A stretch of 64,000 nucleotides of DNA, from NCBI RefSeq assembly GCF_050436995.1, contig NC_134756.1:7254001-7318000 (forward strand). Direction: 5' to 3'. Of the stretch, positions 38,101 to 51,600 are shown in pieces. The DNA comes from Anticarsia gemmatalis (Eukaryota; Arthropoda; Insecta; Lepidoptera; Erebidae). The notes beneath the pieces were generated by a model. It worked only from the letters and a program-made list of their open reading frames with translations. It was not told where the DNA came from and did not search any database. Each line of letters begins with the position of its first letter. Position 1 is the first letter of the stretch. A program made the position numbers and the translations under genes.

Positions 38101-41100
38101 CGTAATACATTTATTCACCACATACGCTTATCCGGCCTAATTCTTTACCCATTATTTTATCATTCCCTTCCTTCGTATAATTAAATATTCTTCCGGTATG
38201 ACGGATACAGGAAAACTTATTATCATAAGAAATGTCGGTATAATCATATTATAGAAAACATGTTTAATAAAGTAAATATACGATTAACTATATTATATAT
38301 ATATTGAATAATTTTAAACTAAAATAATATATATAATGTTTTTTATTGAAACGGTTCCACTTAAATAGCATTATGCCTTAGGGTTTTAAAACTTCGATTC
38401 AATAAAATATACTCCTTTAGTGCTTCCAGGCTTTTGAGAGCACTTCTTAGTAAAATGTTTGTTTACTCAAACATAAATTTCATTTTAACGTTCGAAACAT
38501 TTGAGCAAGCCTCTAAAGCTCCGGCTATATCTCCATAATTTGGGATGCCAGGCCCAAAGGCAGCCGCTTCACGTAAATACTTGTATCAGGCCAGACGGGA
38601 GGCCGGACCAAACACCCTAGGGAAAACGCTAGAATAATATATGGCGTGCCAAACGTGCTTTCTTTTATAACGCGAGATGGGGTCGCTATTACTTCTACAG
38701 TTTTTATACTTCGTATTAATAGACTTCGTAAAGTTGTCATTTCATTGCTTGCCTCACTTATTCTCGTAATGCGTAATTATTCGTACATGACAAGCTACGA
38801 AAAATGCCTATTTATTTTAATGATTCGTCAAATGCCGAAGCTCTCCGAACATATCCGAACCCACGCTCGTACACAATACATTTAAGAAATCTCGTTGAGA
38901 GTCACGCTTATGTTAACGCTTGAATCTTCGTGAGCCATTGTTATTGAAATTGAAAATTAGAATTCAATTTATTCTGTATACTGAGGCATTGGTGATCGAC
39001 CCTCCACTCGCTATTAGTGTTCGAATTATTACAGAATCTGTTTTACATTTCGTTGGAAATTCGTGCATGAACTGCCATTTGCTGTAGCTCTAGTTTTGTT
39101 TACTAGAAATAAATTCTAGGTAATTAATATGTGCGTAGTGCGTCTGGCTTTGACTTGATGATTCAGCTGTTTTAATTGGATATACCAAAGCGCATAATAA
39201 TACGTTTAAAGAAAGCAAACACAACCGAAGAGCGTTAAAACTCAAATACGAACCAATCGTAACAAATTTGAGTGCAGATACATTAATATCGCAATGCAGT
39301 ATTTCAAATTCATTTCAACAGATACAAAATAGAGAGAGCTTCTCTCAGTACTATTGAAAACTTAAAATATTAGTACAGGATAAATGTTAAAGACGATTTC
39401 ACGTCGGACGAGTTATTAGAAACTCGTATGAGATAGTTTTGTAGCTGCGAACATTGTTTAACTTCTCTTGCACGAGAAATAACTTCTGCAGATATTGAGT
39501 TTTTGACTTTATGTGTACATCTATTGAGTGTATGAACGCTTTAGTGTATCTTGATGCAGCATTTATCGTTTGAACAATGTGAAATTTTCCAATCCTGCTC
39601 CTTTGTCGAATATTTAAGAGTTAGCGTGTATTTTTCGGATTTGTTTAAACGCTATTATTGTTTACAGCCGTATTCACTCGTGTTTAATACTGTTAAAATA
39701 TTCTAATGAGTGTTATTTTTTATTTAATGGTATCCTTATCAATTATTGAATAAAAATAGTACCTTTTTTTTGTAGAGATTTGAAAAGTTTTTTACGGCTT
39801 CCTCAAACGGCGATCAAGATTTTTTCTGCGTTCGTCCATTCACAAGAGAATTAAAATAAAATGCCCCAGTGGTTTCCAGGTACTAAAAATCCTAGATTTT
39901 GGCTCTACCTCAGTGATTGGTCATCGAAATTTTTCGGTGCTTTGAAGGACCAGTTAGCCTAAGTTTTATCAAAGACTCTGTACCTACTCACTAGGGTACA
40001 TACGGATTTTGAATTTCACGAAAAATAAATAAAAACGGGGTTTATTTGCGCATGCGGTTTATTTTAGAAATATTACTGCACGTTTTTCTTGCGTATTTAC
40101 ATTTAAAATGAACACAAAAATCCTGTACATAAAATTTAAAAAATAAAACTACACAAAAACCATTACACGCATATTAAAACGTTTTAATCACAATAAAATA
40201 TTCCGCCTATCGGGAATGATTGAACGCCAATAAGTCATCGTATAAACGGCATTTTTACCGGCGCAGTGTGACGTTAAAATTGGAAATGTGCAAAACGTAA
40301 TAGTTAATTAACGTTCAGTGGGTTCAGTGGGGCGATGATCGAATAACTGAGAATTAACGCGCCTCGAGCACCGGCCTCGAAAATGCATGGAAATGGCGTT
40401 GGGAACTACACTTACGGCGGTATCTGATCCGCAAACTGCATTTTACACCATTTAGGTACGAATATCGCAATCTATAGACTTCGCGTATTGTCTGAAACTC
40501 AGGCGATTTTGAACTTTAATGGTTTATATGGTTATTAGTTAAAAAATGTTAACAGTGATCACCTGTCAATGTAGCTGTATTAAACCTATTTGTATTTCTC
40601 ATAGAAACTAAGTAGAATAGAAAATTACAGATGTGATGCAAAAGACAGTGTCGTAATATACTCGTAGCAAAGTGCTACGTGAAGATCAATTTATGCGGAC
40701 AATGCTACGCGCGGTCGACTCACGGATGAGCTGAGCTCTCTCGACACATTTAAGAGATTGCTCAAGTAATTGTTTTAGTCAGTTATATTTCTCAAATTAC
40801 TCTATAACAGCAAGTTTACTATAATAAATAATGATAAGTTAATTCTAACTTATTTGATACAAGGATGAAACAAAGAACCTTGAACAGAGTAATAACGTAA
40901 CTTCGGCAATAATATGCATTTAAAGCAGGGTATCAGCGTAGTTCCATGGGGCTTAAAACATAAATTTGCATTAAACGGAACGAGGCTCTATAGTTACAGG
41001 TTTTATTCCATCCCTATGGAATATGTTAAGGCAAAATTTCCCATTGTTCTTCACACCCTGGCGTATGTTGAGGCGTTTTGAATATTTCATGCTCGATAAT

Positions 41101-42886
41101 TTATTGCATGATTTAGTGTGTGAGGGCACTATGATTGCTCTCCAGAAACACGCGCCGGCTATCGCTTCCTACTCCCGGTTTTACGTTCGACGAATCCCTT
41201 TTTATACAATTTACATATAAAAATAGTACACTCTACCCTGATATAGTGCGTGTTCAATTTTGTGTCACTTCGTTGGTTCACTTGCGCCGTATACGGAATC
41301 GGGATTTGTGTAATTTAGTGCCGCTTCCTGACTATCTGCGATACGTTTGTGAGGGGTAATAGAACGCATTTGAAAGGTTTAAATAGTGAAATGGCTGCTT
41401 GAAATTGCAAACTTTATGTCGGTCGTACATATAAATTATCGGGTTGTTGTACGTGAGCGTAAACTATACAAGTTTATTCACTCAAACAGGTACTTACACA
41501 GTACCCTACACAAGTTCTAGGTAATTTCAGAGGGGTTAAATATAGGCACAGGTTGACTTAATAACTTTAAAACAATTAGACCGTGTGCGTGCTTGTCGCT
41601 AACTCAGTAACCCTCTTAGCGTTTCTATTTATGGAAGTTGTAAAACTTTCACGAGGTTTTGCATATTCAGAACGGACGAGCAATATCTATTTAACATTTG
41701 AAACATCAGATATTCCGTCATAAAATATGTCTTGATTGCATTTTATATGGATTGCCACATAATTACTACACATTTTTATCAACTGCTGTTTTCCATGTTC
41801 ATACAACATAAGGTTAAATTACATGTAGTAATATTGAAATATATTATTATGTGCAATAAATATAAACTGTGCCTACATTGCATGATCTTTTTGTCATTAC
41901 CATATATCGTGTAAGGTTTCTAGGGTGTTTTCCTCATACACCCATTAACACTACGTATACAATCTATATTTTTTAATAATCCCTGCTACCATAAAATACA
42001 TTAATTGCAGTATTTTTATGACATAATGGCAGGATTAATTTAGCTTCAGTAGGGTGGTGTGCGATAAGTGGACGGGCCTATTTGGACGCTTTATCTCTCC
42101 GCTCTGATAACACCATTTTGTGTAGAATACCTCTTTAATAGCGGCTCTTACTGGAAATGGGCTAACGAATAAAGTCAATCTCTTCGACGTAAATCCTCCG
42201 AGCAGTCATAATTCAACTTTATAGAGTTTCGGGACTTTTTCGCCGATAGAAATTTAGGGGGTGTTTAAGTTTATGTGTATATTGTAAGACGTTTCAAATG
42301 GAATAAGAATTTCTTTAGTGCGTATTTGAGTTGGGATTTCGACTGCACGCGTGCTTGAGGGGTTATTATGCAATTTATAGTGGTATGATGTGTAATAAAA
42401 TGACCGTAATATGAAATTTTATGGACGTTTAAGTATACTTTTTATATCGTATTTGTAACATTTTAAGACTTGTATTATTTTCTCGTATCTTCAAGTGTCA
42501 TTGACCTTCGTATTTGCCATGCTTCAGTTTGTGTAGTGACACGAGCATGACTTGAGTACGTGCCTACGTGACCTACCGTACGTGATGCAATTGCTCCAAC
42601 TAGGTTAACCATGTTGTTCAAGGGTTAAACGAATGAGTAAAAAGTAACTCTATTAACACATTTTTCTTGAGCTAATTTGGTTAAAAATAAACACACGAAC
42701 AAACAATTATCTTTATAATTTTCTTTATTTATTTACGGCGATTCATTAAAGAGGTAAAAGGTCTGAATTCGATTCTATGATTTTGAAAGACTCCAGTGAT
42801 TGATTTCGTGGAGTAGTGTAAATTATAGGTTCTTATTCATTTGTCTACTTATGAAATAGATTTTAGGTGTGTATCTTTATAATTAA
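32179..42886. other. Non-coding DNA, presumed intron
   Basis: No supported exon. A sharp C-rich tract lies at 36885-36955 and a GC-rich pocket at 34412-34445. A duplicated AGTAATAAATAAATA occurs at 36473-36505. The rest is AT-rich without recognised repeats. Its status as intron depends on the first-exon prediction ending at 32178. Confidence 0.4.
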
Positions 42887-43135
42887 CTAGCTGACCCGCG
42901 CAACTTCGCTTGCGTCACATAAGAGAGAATGGTTGAAATTTTCCCCGTTTTTGTAACATTTTTTACTGGTACTCTGCTCCTATTGGTCGTAGCGTGATGA
43001 TATATAGCCTATAACCTTCCTCTATAAATGGGCTATCTAACACTGAAATATTTTTTCAAATCGGGCCAGTAGTTCCTGATATTAGCGCGTTCAAACAAAC
43101 AAACAAACTCTTCAGCTTTATAATATTAGTATAGA
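42887..43135 (-). mobile_element. Non-autonomous Helitron, copy A
   Basis: Read on the minus strand, the element starts A|TCTATACTAATATTATAAAG and ends GCTAG|T, so it sits between A and T with no target duplication, as Helitrons do. A hairpin of CGCAA and TTGCG around a six-base loop lies about 10 bp before CTAG. It carries a CAAA microsatellite of 4 units (43092-43107). At 249 bp it has no Rep/helicase coding capacity. Near-identical to copies B and C. Confidence 0.85.
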
Positions 43136-44403
43136 TTTCTTTAAAATCCCTTACATCGTCAATTTAAAAAAATGGTTATTGAAAAAAATAAAATCCTAAC
43201 CAAAAACTTTCCAATTATATTAAACCATTCATATTTCTAGCTTCTAGTGGGATAGGTACAAAGCATTCTTATAACTGTGCCATGAACGCCTATATTACAT
43301 TAAAAACGAACTCACAATTATGATATGAGTTTCATTAGTTACACCATTCTCTGACACACCATGATTGGATCGCTATTAAACCCAAACTGGGTCATGTTGT
43401 TAGTACGCCTAAATATACTTTCTTCCATTAGCGGTGACATGTCAAATATAAAGCTATATACTTATTACGTGGGGAGGCGAACAAAGCTTTGTAAACTTTG
43501 TCAACGAAACCGCTAGATCTATTGTGAGCGCTATGCACCGTTTGTATCGGACAAGTTTACTTGATTGTACTACTAGGCATATACGAGTACATGTCACTGA
43601 TTGCAAGCTGCTTGCTATTATTTTCGGTTAATTGTCCAGCGATGAGGTCGTTGACCTATATCTGAAAATAATTTATTTGGTTTTTTTAGGTTTGTTTTCG
43701 ATTCTACTAGTCAAAAGTGTTTCCATGTGCCCTAAGCAACTAGCGATATCTTTTGTTCCCGTGCGTGACGAATTCCTGGCAGGAATAAAAATAACCAAAA
43801 ACTATTATACTTTTGCTTATTTCTAACAGAAAATGCTAACATAGGTAACTACGTTAGCAAAGAATATCTGCGATATGAAGTTCTGCGTGATATGTAATAA
43901 AATGTAGTCCCTGTTCGAGTAAAGAATTATCAAACTAACGCAACAAAACAGCGTCTACAGCACTTTCCAAAGTACCGATTTTACTAAAAGGTCTTAAACA
44001 GCAAGAAAACCATCACTACTTAACAAAGTTTCCTATCTTTTAAAAACTACCTTGAAAGCTGAAACAACAAAGTTACGGATCAAAGTCAGTCTGCAATTTT
44101 AAAAGATTGTACAAAATTGTGAACTGTTTCAAAACTAGGGCATGTAGTTGTATGAATGTACCTTGTAGTGGTACACGGGAGCGGTGCAAAACGAGTCTGC
44201 TTGTGATTACCTGTGTCATACTCTGCTTATTGCGATCAGCAATCTGCAGCACTGCCTTTGTAGCTTTCTACCTTGATTAGCTTATTTTCTTTTTCGTTCT
44301 AAAATACAGACGTAAAAATGGGGTTTAGTAAACAAACAATGTTATAAAAACCATTATTAAGTATTGTACTAATTTTGTGTACCCATTAGCAGTGACCGCT
44401 CGA

Positions 44404-44490
44404 ATCCGCACTTGGCCACTGTGCTAAAGGCCGTACCCCTCCCTCGTCCAGAAGAAGACCCTTGTCTAGCAGTTGGACAGTAACGACTAG
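44404..44490 (+). mobile_element. Fragment of a common interspersed repeat
   Basis: Shares the order TTGGCCACTGTGCTAAAGGC, CCCCTCCCTCGTCCAGAAGA and GCAGTTGGACAGTAACG with the element at 55555-55797. In Lepidoptera such sequence is usually a non-LTR retrotransposon tail or related SINE; the exact class is not determined here. Degenerate. Confidence 0.5.
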
Positions 44491-44670
44491 TAACGAGTAA
44501 AAAAAAAACAATTTCAGGCGGTATAATTTAGTAAAACAGGGCATTTATAACTAAAAAATTTGCTTACCTACTCCTAAATTAAGAACCATTCTCAGCGTTT
44601 GTGAAATGCTCTTTCTTCACGTGCAGCCCGCACTACCAAACTCATGTGACGTTAACGCCGGTTCGGTGCG

Positions 44671-44684
44671 GTTGCCATGGCAAC
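44671..44684. promoter_or_regulatory. Perfect RFX X-box palindrome
   Basis: GTTGCCATGGCAAC is a complete 14-bp palindrome and an exact fit to the X-box bound by RFX factors (GYTRYY N1-3 RRHRAC in flies). X-boxes normally lie close upstream of ciliary genes. Here the surrounding 100 bp is GC-richer than its flanks, but no ciliary exon is recognised nearby. The motif is seen; function is inference. Confidence 0.5.
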
Positions 44685-46028
44685 GGTGACTGAAATTTTG
44701 CGAGTGAGCGGGTACGTTACTGCACCTATCCGAGTTATATTCACAAACTTTTATTTTGCACGTAATGTTTTATTTACACATTAATAAGAACTGTATTCAG
44801 TAAATATTTCTTTTTTGTATTTGATTACTTATATTTTTTTAAATAAGTTTTTACAAAACATCAATAATTGCAAGGTAAACCGCACGATACGTGATATTAC
44901 CCACGCAATATTAGATACCCATTGTGAAAATTATAATGTGATCATTATATCAATAAAAACAATGTAATAATGATTAAAAAGCACATCACTAGTAATACAA
45001 TATTCAGGGTAAACGCGGCTTAATGTTCGGCCCGCTCATTTCCTCCAAGTGCGGGACTGCCATTAGCAATACAAACACAACACGAATTTCGGTGACACCT
45101 GTGCCTTAACATATTGCGTGAGCTTTTAATATTTAATGTCCCGTATCTTGTTACAATAATAAAGTATTTTATGTATACTTCTGTGTTAGTTCAATCGGGT
45201 TACTGGATTTCTAACCGCTTATTAAACTGGCGTAATTGTTAGGTATGTATATTAATTAAGGTACATAATTTATTTCGTAGAATAACTCTTTTCGTGTCAG
45301 GTATAAATATTAAATCATACTAAAGTATATGAGCTACTTAAACATCTTCTACTTGTCTTTAAATCTGGTTTTTGCCCACAACTGACACAAGCTTTTTAGC
45401 TACCACTTTGATGAATTAGTTTAACTAAATGTCAGTATTTGCGCATTTTTAGACATCACATCGAAAACTATTCCCGTAGAAGAGCGCAAGCCATTTTCAT
45501 CCCTGCACCAAGGAAATTAAATTTAAAAACGTGAATTAATTATTCTTCTTATTACTAATGTATGGTTAGTGGTCAATTCAGTGTCAAAGTTATGCAAGCA
45601 AACCGAAGGCCTTTGACATGAGTTAACGACTTATCTTAATTGACAACGACCAGAAACGAATTTTTACGTGCTCTCCGAAACACGGAGACGCCTACTTCAG
45701 GTACCCATCTATGGAATGACCGCGCCAAGGTTTCAGATCGTTTACCGACCGATGACCGCAATTGGCCATGGACACCTTACTACTTATTTAACTATAAGCG
45801 AGAAGTAAAACTGCATAATAATAACAATAAATGTAAAATTCTACCCAGAAACATCTGTAAAAGTCGTATTGAGATCACGTGGCGGGCAGGTTTGTCAAAT
45901 GCATACACAGAGGCGGAGATGCAATGCTTATTGTTCTATGTTTGTGCGGTCACGAATATCTTGGCATTGTCGCTAAAACAAGATTATGAATATATAACTT
46001 GACCTCGACGATTCTAGAAATGCTTATT

Positions 46029-46198
46029 GTAGCACGATTCTTCACAATCGGTACTATCGAGTATCGAGATTTCACATTTAAAATGTGCTACTGAAATAGT
46101 TCTTAAGGCGCCCGCTAAAGGCGCTGATCAGATTTTTATAAAAAGTAGCGATAGCTAGTCGGTTGTCAATAGTTGATAGTGGTAGAACATCGCGCTAC
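46029..46198 (+). mobile_element. MITE, GTAGCGCGATT family, copy 3
   Basis: 170 bp with ends GTAGCACGATTCTTCAC and GTAGAACATCGCGCTAC, which form the terminal inverted repeat. Internal blocks GTACTATCGAGTATCGAGA, GGCGCTGATCAGATTTTTAT and GTCGGTTGTCAATAGTTGAT match copy 2 and, reversed, copy 1. Non-coding. Confidence 0.75.
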
Positions 46199-48426
46199 CT
46201 GTCAAGTCTTATTTTTAAGTCAAACGGGCTATAATTATTCTGCGAAAGAGACTTAAGTGGTTTGTGATTTACGCTCTGGTTTTGGCCGAATTTTGTGTCT
46301 GAAATATATTACTTAGACTAAGATGGATATCTTAATGGGTAAAACCTCGACCGACTGAGTGCGGTGTATTTCGAGGATAAAAGTTATCGACCGAATTGGT
46401 AACACTAAAATACGCTCCAAGATTGGAATCGCAGGTGTGCATTCTAAGTCTGCAACGTTATTTTGAGGTATGGGAATGGGACACGTTTGTCGAATGCATG
46501 CATAAATGAAGGTGGGACACTATTGTCACTGAATGTTATTTATGCTTGAAATAATTTGCAAAGGAATATTGAATGTTGTATTTTCGACTTCATGATACTA
46601 TTTGACTCCACTGCTTTCAAAGTCTGGACTGCTATTGAGGATCAACAAACAGCGATCTAAGTACTTAACATCCTCATTTTCACCGTCGCTTACCATGAGA
46701 TAAGATGAGAGACAAATGCCTAATCCAATAAAGAATAAAATAATATTCTAGGTACTACAAAAATGTAAATTACTTTATCAGACATGTTTTATTTTGTTCT
46801 GAATCAAATTCGTCTAAAGTAAGTCTAAAACAAATAGATTCTTATTTATACTAACAAAGTAAACTTGTAAAGAAAAATCGAGGTGTTTTAAGTCTACTTA
46901 AGTCGTCCGTGTCAGCTCAAAGGCTGCAATATACAAGTAGTGACGGCTTGTCGGGTCATCGTACAACACTGCAGTAATACATTTCTACTCGTTGACTGCG
47001 ACTAGTTGCACGCGAAGATAGCCCCCTGGCTACTGATAGCTTTTCTTTTTCATTTTAATCTGACTAGAAAGTTGCTCTACTTTCAATAAAAGTAAGTGCT
47101 TCTGATTTGCTATTAGGTTAAGTCTGTCTTTAAAGATTTATGTCAAAGAAGCTCAGAATTCTGACTAATAATAAATTTTATCACAAAATAAAAATGATGG
47201 AACATCCGACATCTAAAAGTTGACAATATCTCTTCTACCGTTGTTGATTGTTTGTAAAATAAATCAGTTTTCCATGCATTTCGTTTGAACAAACAGCCAA
47301 TTCATATTCGTTTAAACAAACTTTTGGCAGATATGGTACAAAAAATTTCAGAGATTTTATTTGTACGCGATTCAAATAATCCAAATTCAATGGGACAACT
47401 ATTTGTATAGCCTACAGATATTTGTTCCGGCTTCAGACTGGGAACACAAAACACCCAGGTGTTTGTAATGTGATCTGTGTGTATAACGGCACACGCGACG
47501 CAACATACACTCCACCTCGCCGTACAAAGGGTTCAAAAATATTCGGTTCCACTTTTAGGCTTTTAACGTGTTTGCTAAACAATATTTCATGTTACTTTCA
47601 GATCCTATTTCGATAAGTACTAAGAAATATGTTGTTTATAGGCCGGAGCCCTAATTTAATAACTGTACTGCGTAATACTCATGCATTTTAATAGAAAACT
47701 ATAGAATGCGATAGACATAGACAGATGAAAAGCTACACGAGCTAAAAGTTGGACTATCAAAAAGTATCAAAAAGTATTGTGACAGCATACAAATGGATAT
47801 TAATGGTGATGGCTAGATTCATTCATGTATGTATGAAAGATGTGTCAACGTTAACACATATTGAAATAGTTTGTAGAATGAAAAATCTTTACTGATTTTA
47901 TTTAAAGGTTTCTCAATATCTCAAAGACTGGTGTTCAATTCATTGAACGTCATCTATACTTGTCTCTCACGTAGCCAAGCAATTTGCCTATTGTTATTCA
48001 AATCGTAAATTAATTATTCATTCAAGTCATTTTCAGACGTAAATTTATTTTCTGCTTGTGATGCAACGGAAATTAAATATGATTTCTCATATCGAATATT
48101 TAATGGGGCAGTACGTAATTAACATATTTTCAATGAGATATTTTGGTTTCGGTGTAAAGTACGATTTATTGTGACATGGTATTTATGTTTGTTAATTATA
48201 AAGTACTACTAAAGTCTATGACAATGTTTTGTTTTTCAGAAATTATTGAAATTGTTATTTTTATTACTGCAATGAAACATAATAAGTTGACATCCTGAAC
48301 AAATTATAATAATAGCTTATTTTATTCATGACAAACGATTGTACCATTGCTATATAAAAGTGACCGAGAACAGAAACAAATGGTAGACAATAAAATTAAA
48401 ATCTATGTTACCCTTAATATGAGTGA

Positions 48427-48694
48427 CTAGCTGACCCGCGCAACTTCGCTTGCGTCACCTAAGAGAATGGATCGAAATTTTCCCCGTTTTTGTAACATTT
48501 TTCGTTGCTACTCCGCTCCTAATGACCGTAGCGTGATGCTATATAGCCTATAGCCTTCCTCGATAAATGGGCTATCTAACATTGAAAGAATTTTTCAAAT
48601 CGGACCAGTAGTTTCTGAGATTAGCGCGTTCAAACAAACAAACAAACAAACAAACAAACAAACAAACTCTTCAGCTTTATTATATTAGTATAGA
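48427..48694 (-). mobile_element. Non-autonomous Helitron, copy B
   Basis: Same structure as copy A: TCTATACTAATA at the minus-strand 5' end, CTAG at the 3' end, inserted between A (48426) and T (48695), with hairpin CGCAACTTCGCTTGCG. The CAAA microsatellite has expanded to 9 units (48631-48666). 268 bp, non-coding. Confidence 0.85.
48631..48666. repeat. CAAA microsatellite in Helitron copy B
   Basis: Nine uninterrupted CAAA units. The homologous positions in copies A and C have four and seven units, so the array travels with the Helitron and changes length. Confidence 0.95.
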
Positions 48695-51600
48695 TGTATT
48701 CAGAGATATGATGTCAGTTGTTATCATCGACACGTCCCTTTGTGACACCGAGAGGGTCAGAGCTCAATCAAGCGAGTATCGGTGAACCACTTCAGCGTGT
48801 GATTCTAAGTAGGTGTATGCCCCAGTGACCTGCCTTAATGTTTCAGCATTTTATTCACTGACACGTACGGCCCTAGCCGCCATTAGAATTTCCTTACCGA
48901 ATTTCCTTAGAGACGTAAACTGAGACGATGTTTTTGAACCCACTTCCTGTTTTATTGCAACTTGAGAATTTGAAAACGGAACGATATCTATGTCATCTTT
49001 TCCCTTTGGATGGTCGGAGTGGTCTTTGTTTTGTTGTATTTGTTGTTGTGAATATTTTATAAAGGGTTGTTGTAAGAGTAAGTTTTACAATGTCTTACAA
49101 ACAAATAAGTACTCGTTAATATGTACAAAACATAGAACATTTTTGTACCCCATTGCAGTCCTACTGCTGGGTAAGGGTCTCATGCCAAACGAAAGAGGCT
49201 TTGAGTCCATAACACAAATTTTTGAACAAATGTAATCAAGATGGATGGACGCCTAATCTATGGTGGTTATTTTAGTGCCAACATTTTCCAAACATCAATT
49301 GATTTAAAGTACAATGTAAAGGTTTATTCATGTACTATATAGCGCACACGAATAGAGACATTACTATCTTCCAATATATACCTAGAGTTGCTCCACATTA
49401 TACAGCAGGTATGCATATCGGTCACAGTCGAACTATTCGGAACCAGTCCTGCGATAACGACAGTCCTCAATAGATGCCTACTGTATAAACTGTATGAGCT
49501 TGCAAGCTTGAATTCTATGTAAACGAACTATGGGTTGTACTCACAAAGGTATTTTGTAGGTATAATTAATTCGACTAGACCCCGACTTAGTACAAGTCCT
49601 AGAAATATACTCTCATTATGGATGGGGCTGAATCAATTAGACCGACGAAATTATTGAAAATAAATAAACTTGTAATTATAAAATTTTGAATATAACTGAT
49701 ATTATGGTTTTGAGTCGTAGTTGATATACTAGTATGTAAACACAAAATATTACGCCATTTATGTCACAAAATCATTCATATAATTGTGTTAATTTCTGAT
49801 GATTATGTTCTGTTGATTTTGATCAGCAAAAAATATAAGGACTTTTATAAGTCTTTCGAAAAATGTAGTACCTACACAAGTAAGCTATACACAATCCGGC
49901 TATAAACAAAACGAACATCTTATTTCTGAAAATATGATAAAACATTGTTTAGGCGGCGTCACTAGAAAAACGGTCAGTTGTGAAATATTAGCCGGGGCCG
50001 AAACATTTTTCATCCGTTTTCCTCGGTACACCTTCAGTTGGAACTTCATGAATATTTCAACCGGGATCAATTATTAAAATGATTTACTACTCCCCGGCTC
50101 GTTGTGTAAATGTAGCGGCAATGTGTGCTAACGTTTTCTTTTTTACAGAATAATATATAAACTGAGCCCCTTTCTGACCGTTTTCTTGAGCAAATAAACA
50201 ATTAATATGCTTATGTTTATTATAAACTATTTATAATATTCTTTATTTTTTGGAAATGTTTAATAATTAGCGTAGATAAGTATACGGTAAAGTTTCATGT
50301 TACATCTTGTAATACCATTAATTGCCTCATTTTACAAGCCTTTAGACGTAATGATTACGTGTAGACTAGTCTACAAACAGTCTCTTTCAAAAACAAGGCG
50401 GTTTATTCGCTATGGACGCATCCTTAATAGCAATGTTTCCCTATCCATTAAAACAAGACCGAGATGCTTTATGTTCAAACCTAAATCTCGTTCCTAGCTA
50501 AGTAGATATTAATATGCAAAACGAGTACCGTTATCTTAGCACTCGTAGCACTTAAAATACCTCCCAATAACACTTTAAACCCGTCCATAATGCGTTATAA
50601 ACCAAACAGGAACACACAAGGGACTGCGATAAAACTGCAGAGTGTAAGCGCGCGGCATTTCGCTTGCAAATTGCTCGTCGCAGGTAGAAATATCATGTTA
50701 CGTCACGCCGCTCGAAGGCATTAGCATATCGATGCGACGTCGAACCAAGGCACCTGCTAAAAATGTACTCAAGTGCTGTTACCCGCTGTTGGTCACTTAC
50801 GTACCACCGCATGAATTTTTATTCGGGAAATTGGATGGGATGGTAAATTTGGTGGCGTTATTGCTTGTGTTTGGACGCGAATGAAAAATAGAGGTATCAA
50901 TTATCGAACATTGGTATACTGAAAATGTTTAAAAACAATTGTAACTGGCAGACGACACGCGCGACCACGTGGTTTCACACGTGTCCGTTCTTGAAAGAAG
51001 TAAATAATGTGATTTTTTATGAAGATTATAATAATATGTTCAATAACTTCCAAACTATTCGATTATCAAATCCACTATCGACCTACTTTAATATGCTTAG
51101 TTTTGAAAGCGTGTATTAAAGTTTCAAACTAGTCTATAATTCGCCATACATAGAGCTTTGAGTCACTAAGCCCATGTTATGTAAAATGAGATTTGTTTTC
51201 AAATTAGTTTGTTGTATTTCAGTAATTTTACATTGTATTCTCCAACATTTTAGGAACAACTTTACTCTCATTTTGAATTAATTACAAACTATTGTTGTTA
51301 CGCGAAATTTATTCAGCTATCTGAATCATATAACAGAGTGCCTTTATCTATTATTTTTCGGCTACATTCTTTGACCTTGATCTGACTCTTATGATTGATG
51401 TTCTTCAAGACATTTCTTCTTTTATCCGACTTTGAGCATTATCTCGCTTTACACGAGCACGCAGTTATTTACAGAAATTGTATACCGTGGCCATCACAAC
51501 TCCCACGGCCAACATTACATTAGACCGTTTACGGACCTCGCGATACACCTGACCCTTTATCTTTTACGATTATCTTTGTACCAAGAGAATTCTGAATGTG

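Larger units (their letters stand above)
43136..48425. other. Non-coding DNA
   Basis: No supported gene. It holds the X-box at 44671, an interspersed-repeat fragment at 44404-44490 and a MITE at 46029. A stretch around 45590-45700 (containing TTTACGTGCTCTCCGAAACA) resembles a moth interspersed repeat I have met before. The 120-codon plus frame at 45640-46002 starts at TTG and is not credible. Confidence 0.5.

Noticed and set aside
45640..46002. 120-codon plus-strand frame
   Set aside because: Starts at TTG, overlaps repeat-like sequence at its left end and shows no family motif.
48350..48385. TATATAAAAG as a promoter
   Set aside because: No initiator at the right spacing and no downstream gene signals.
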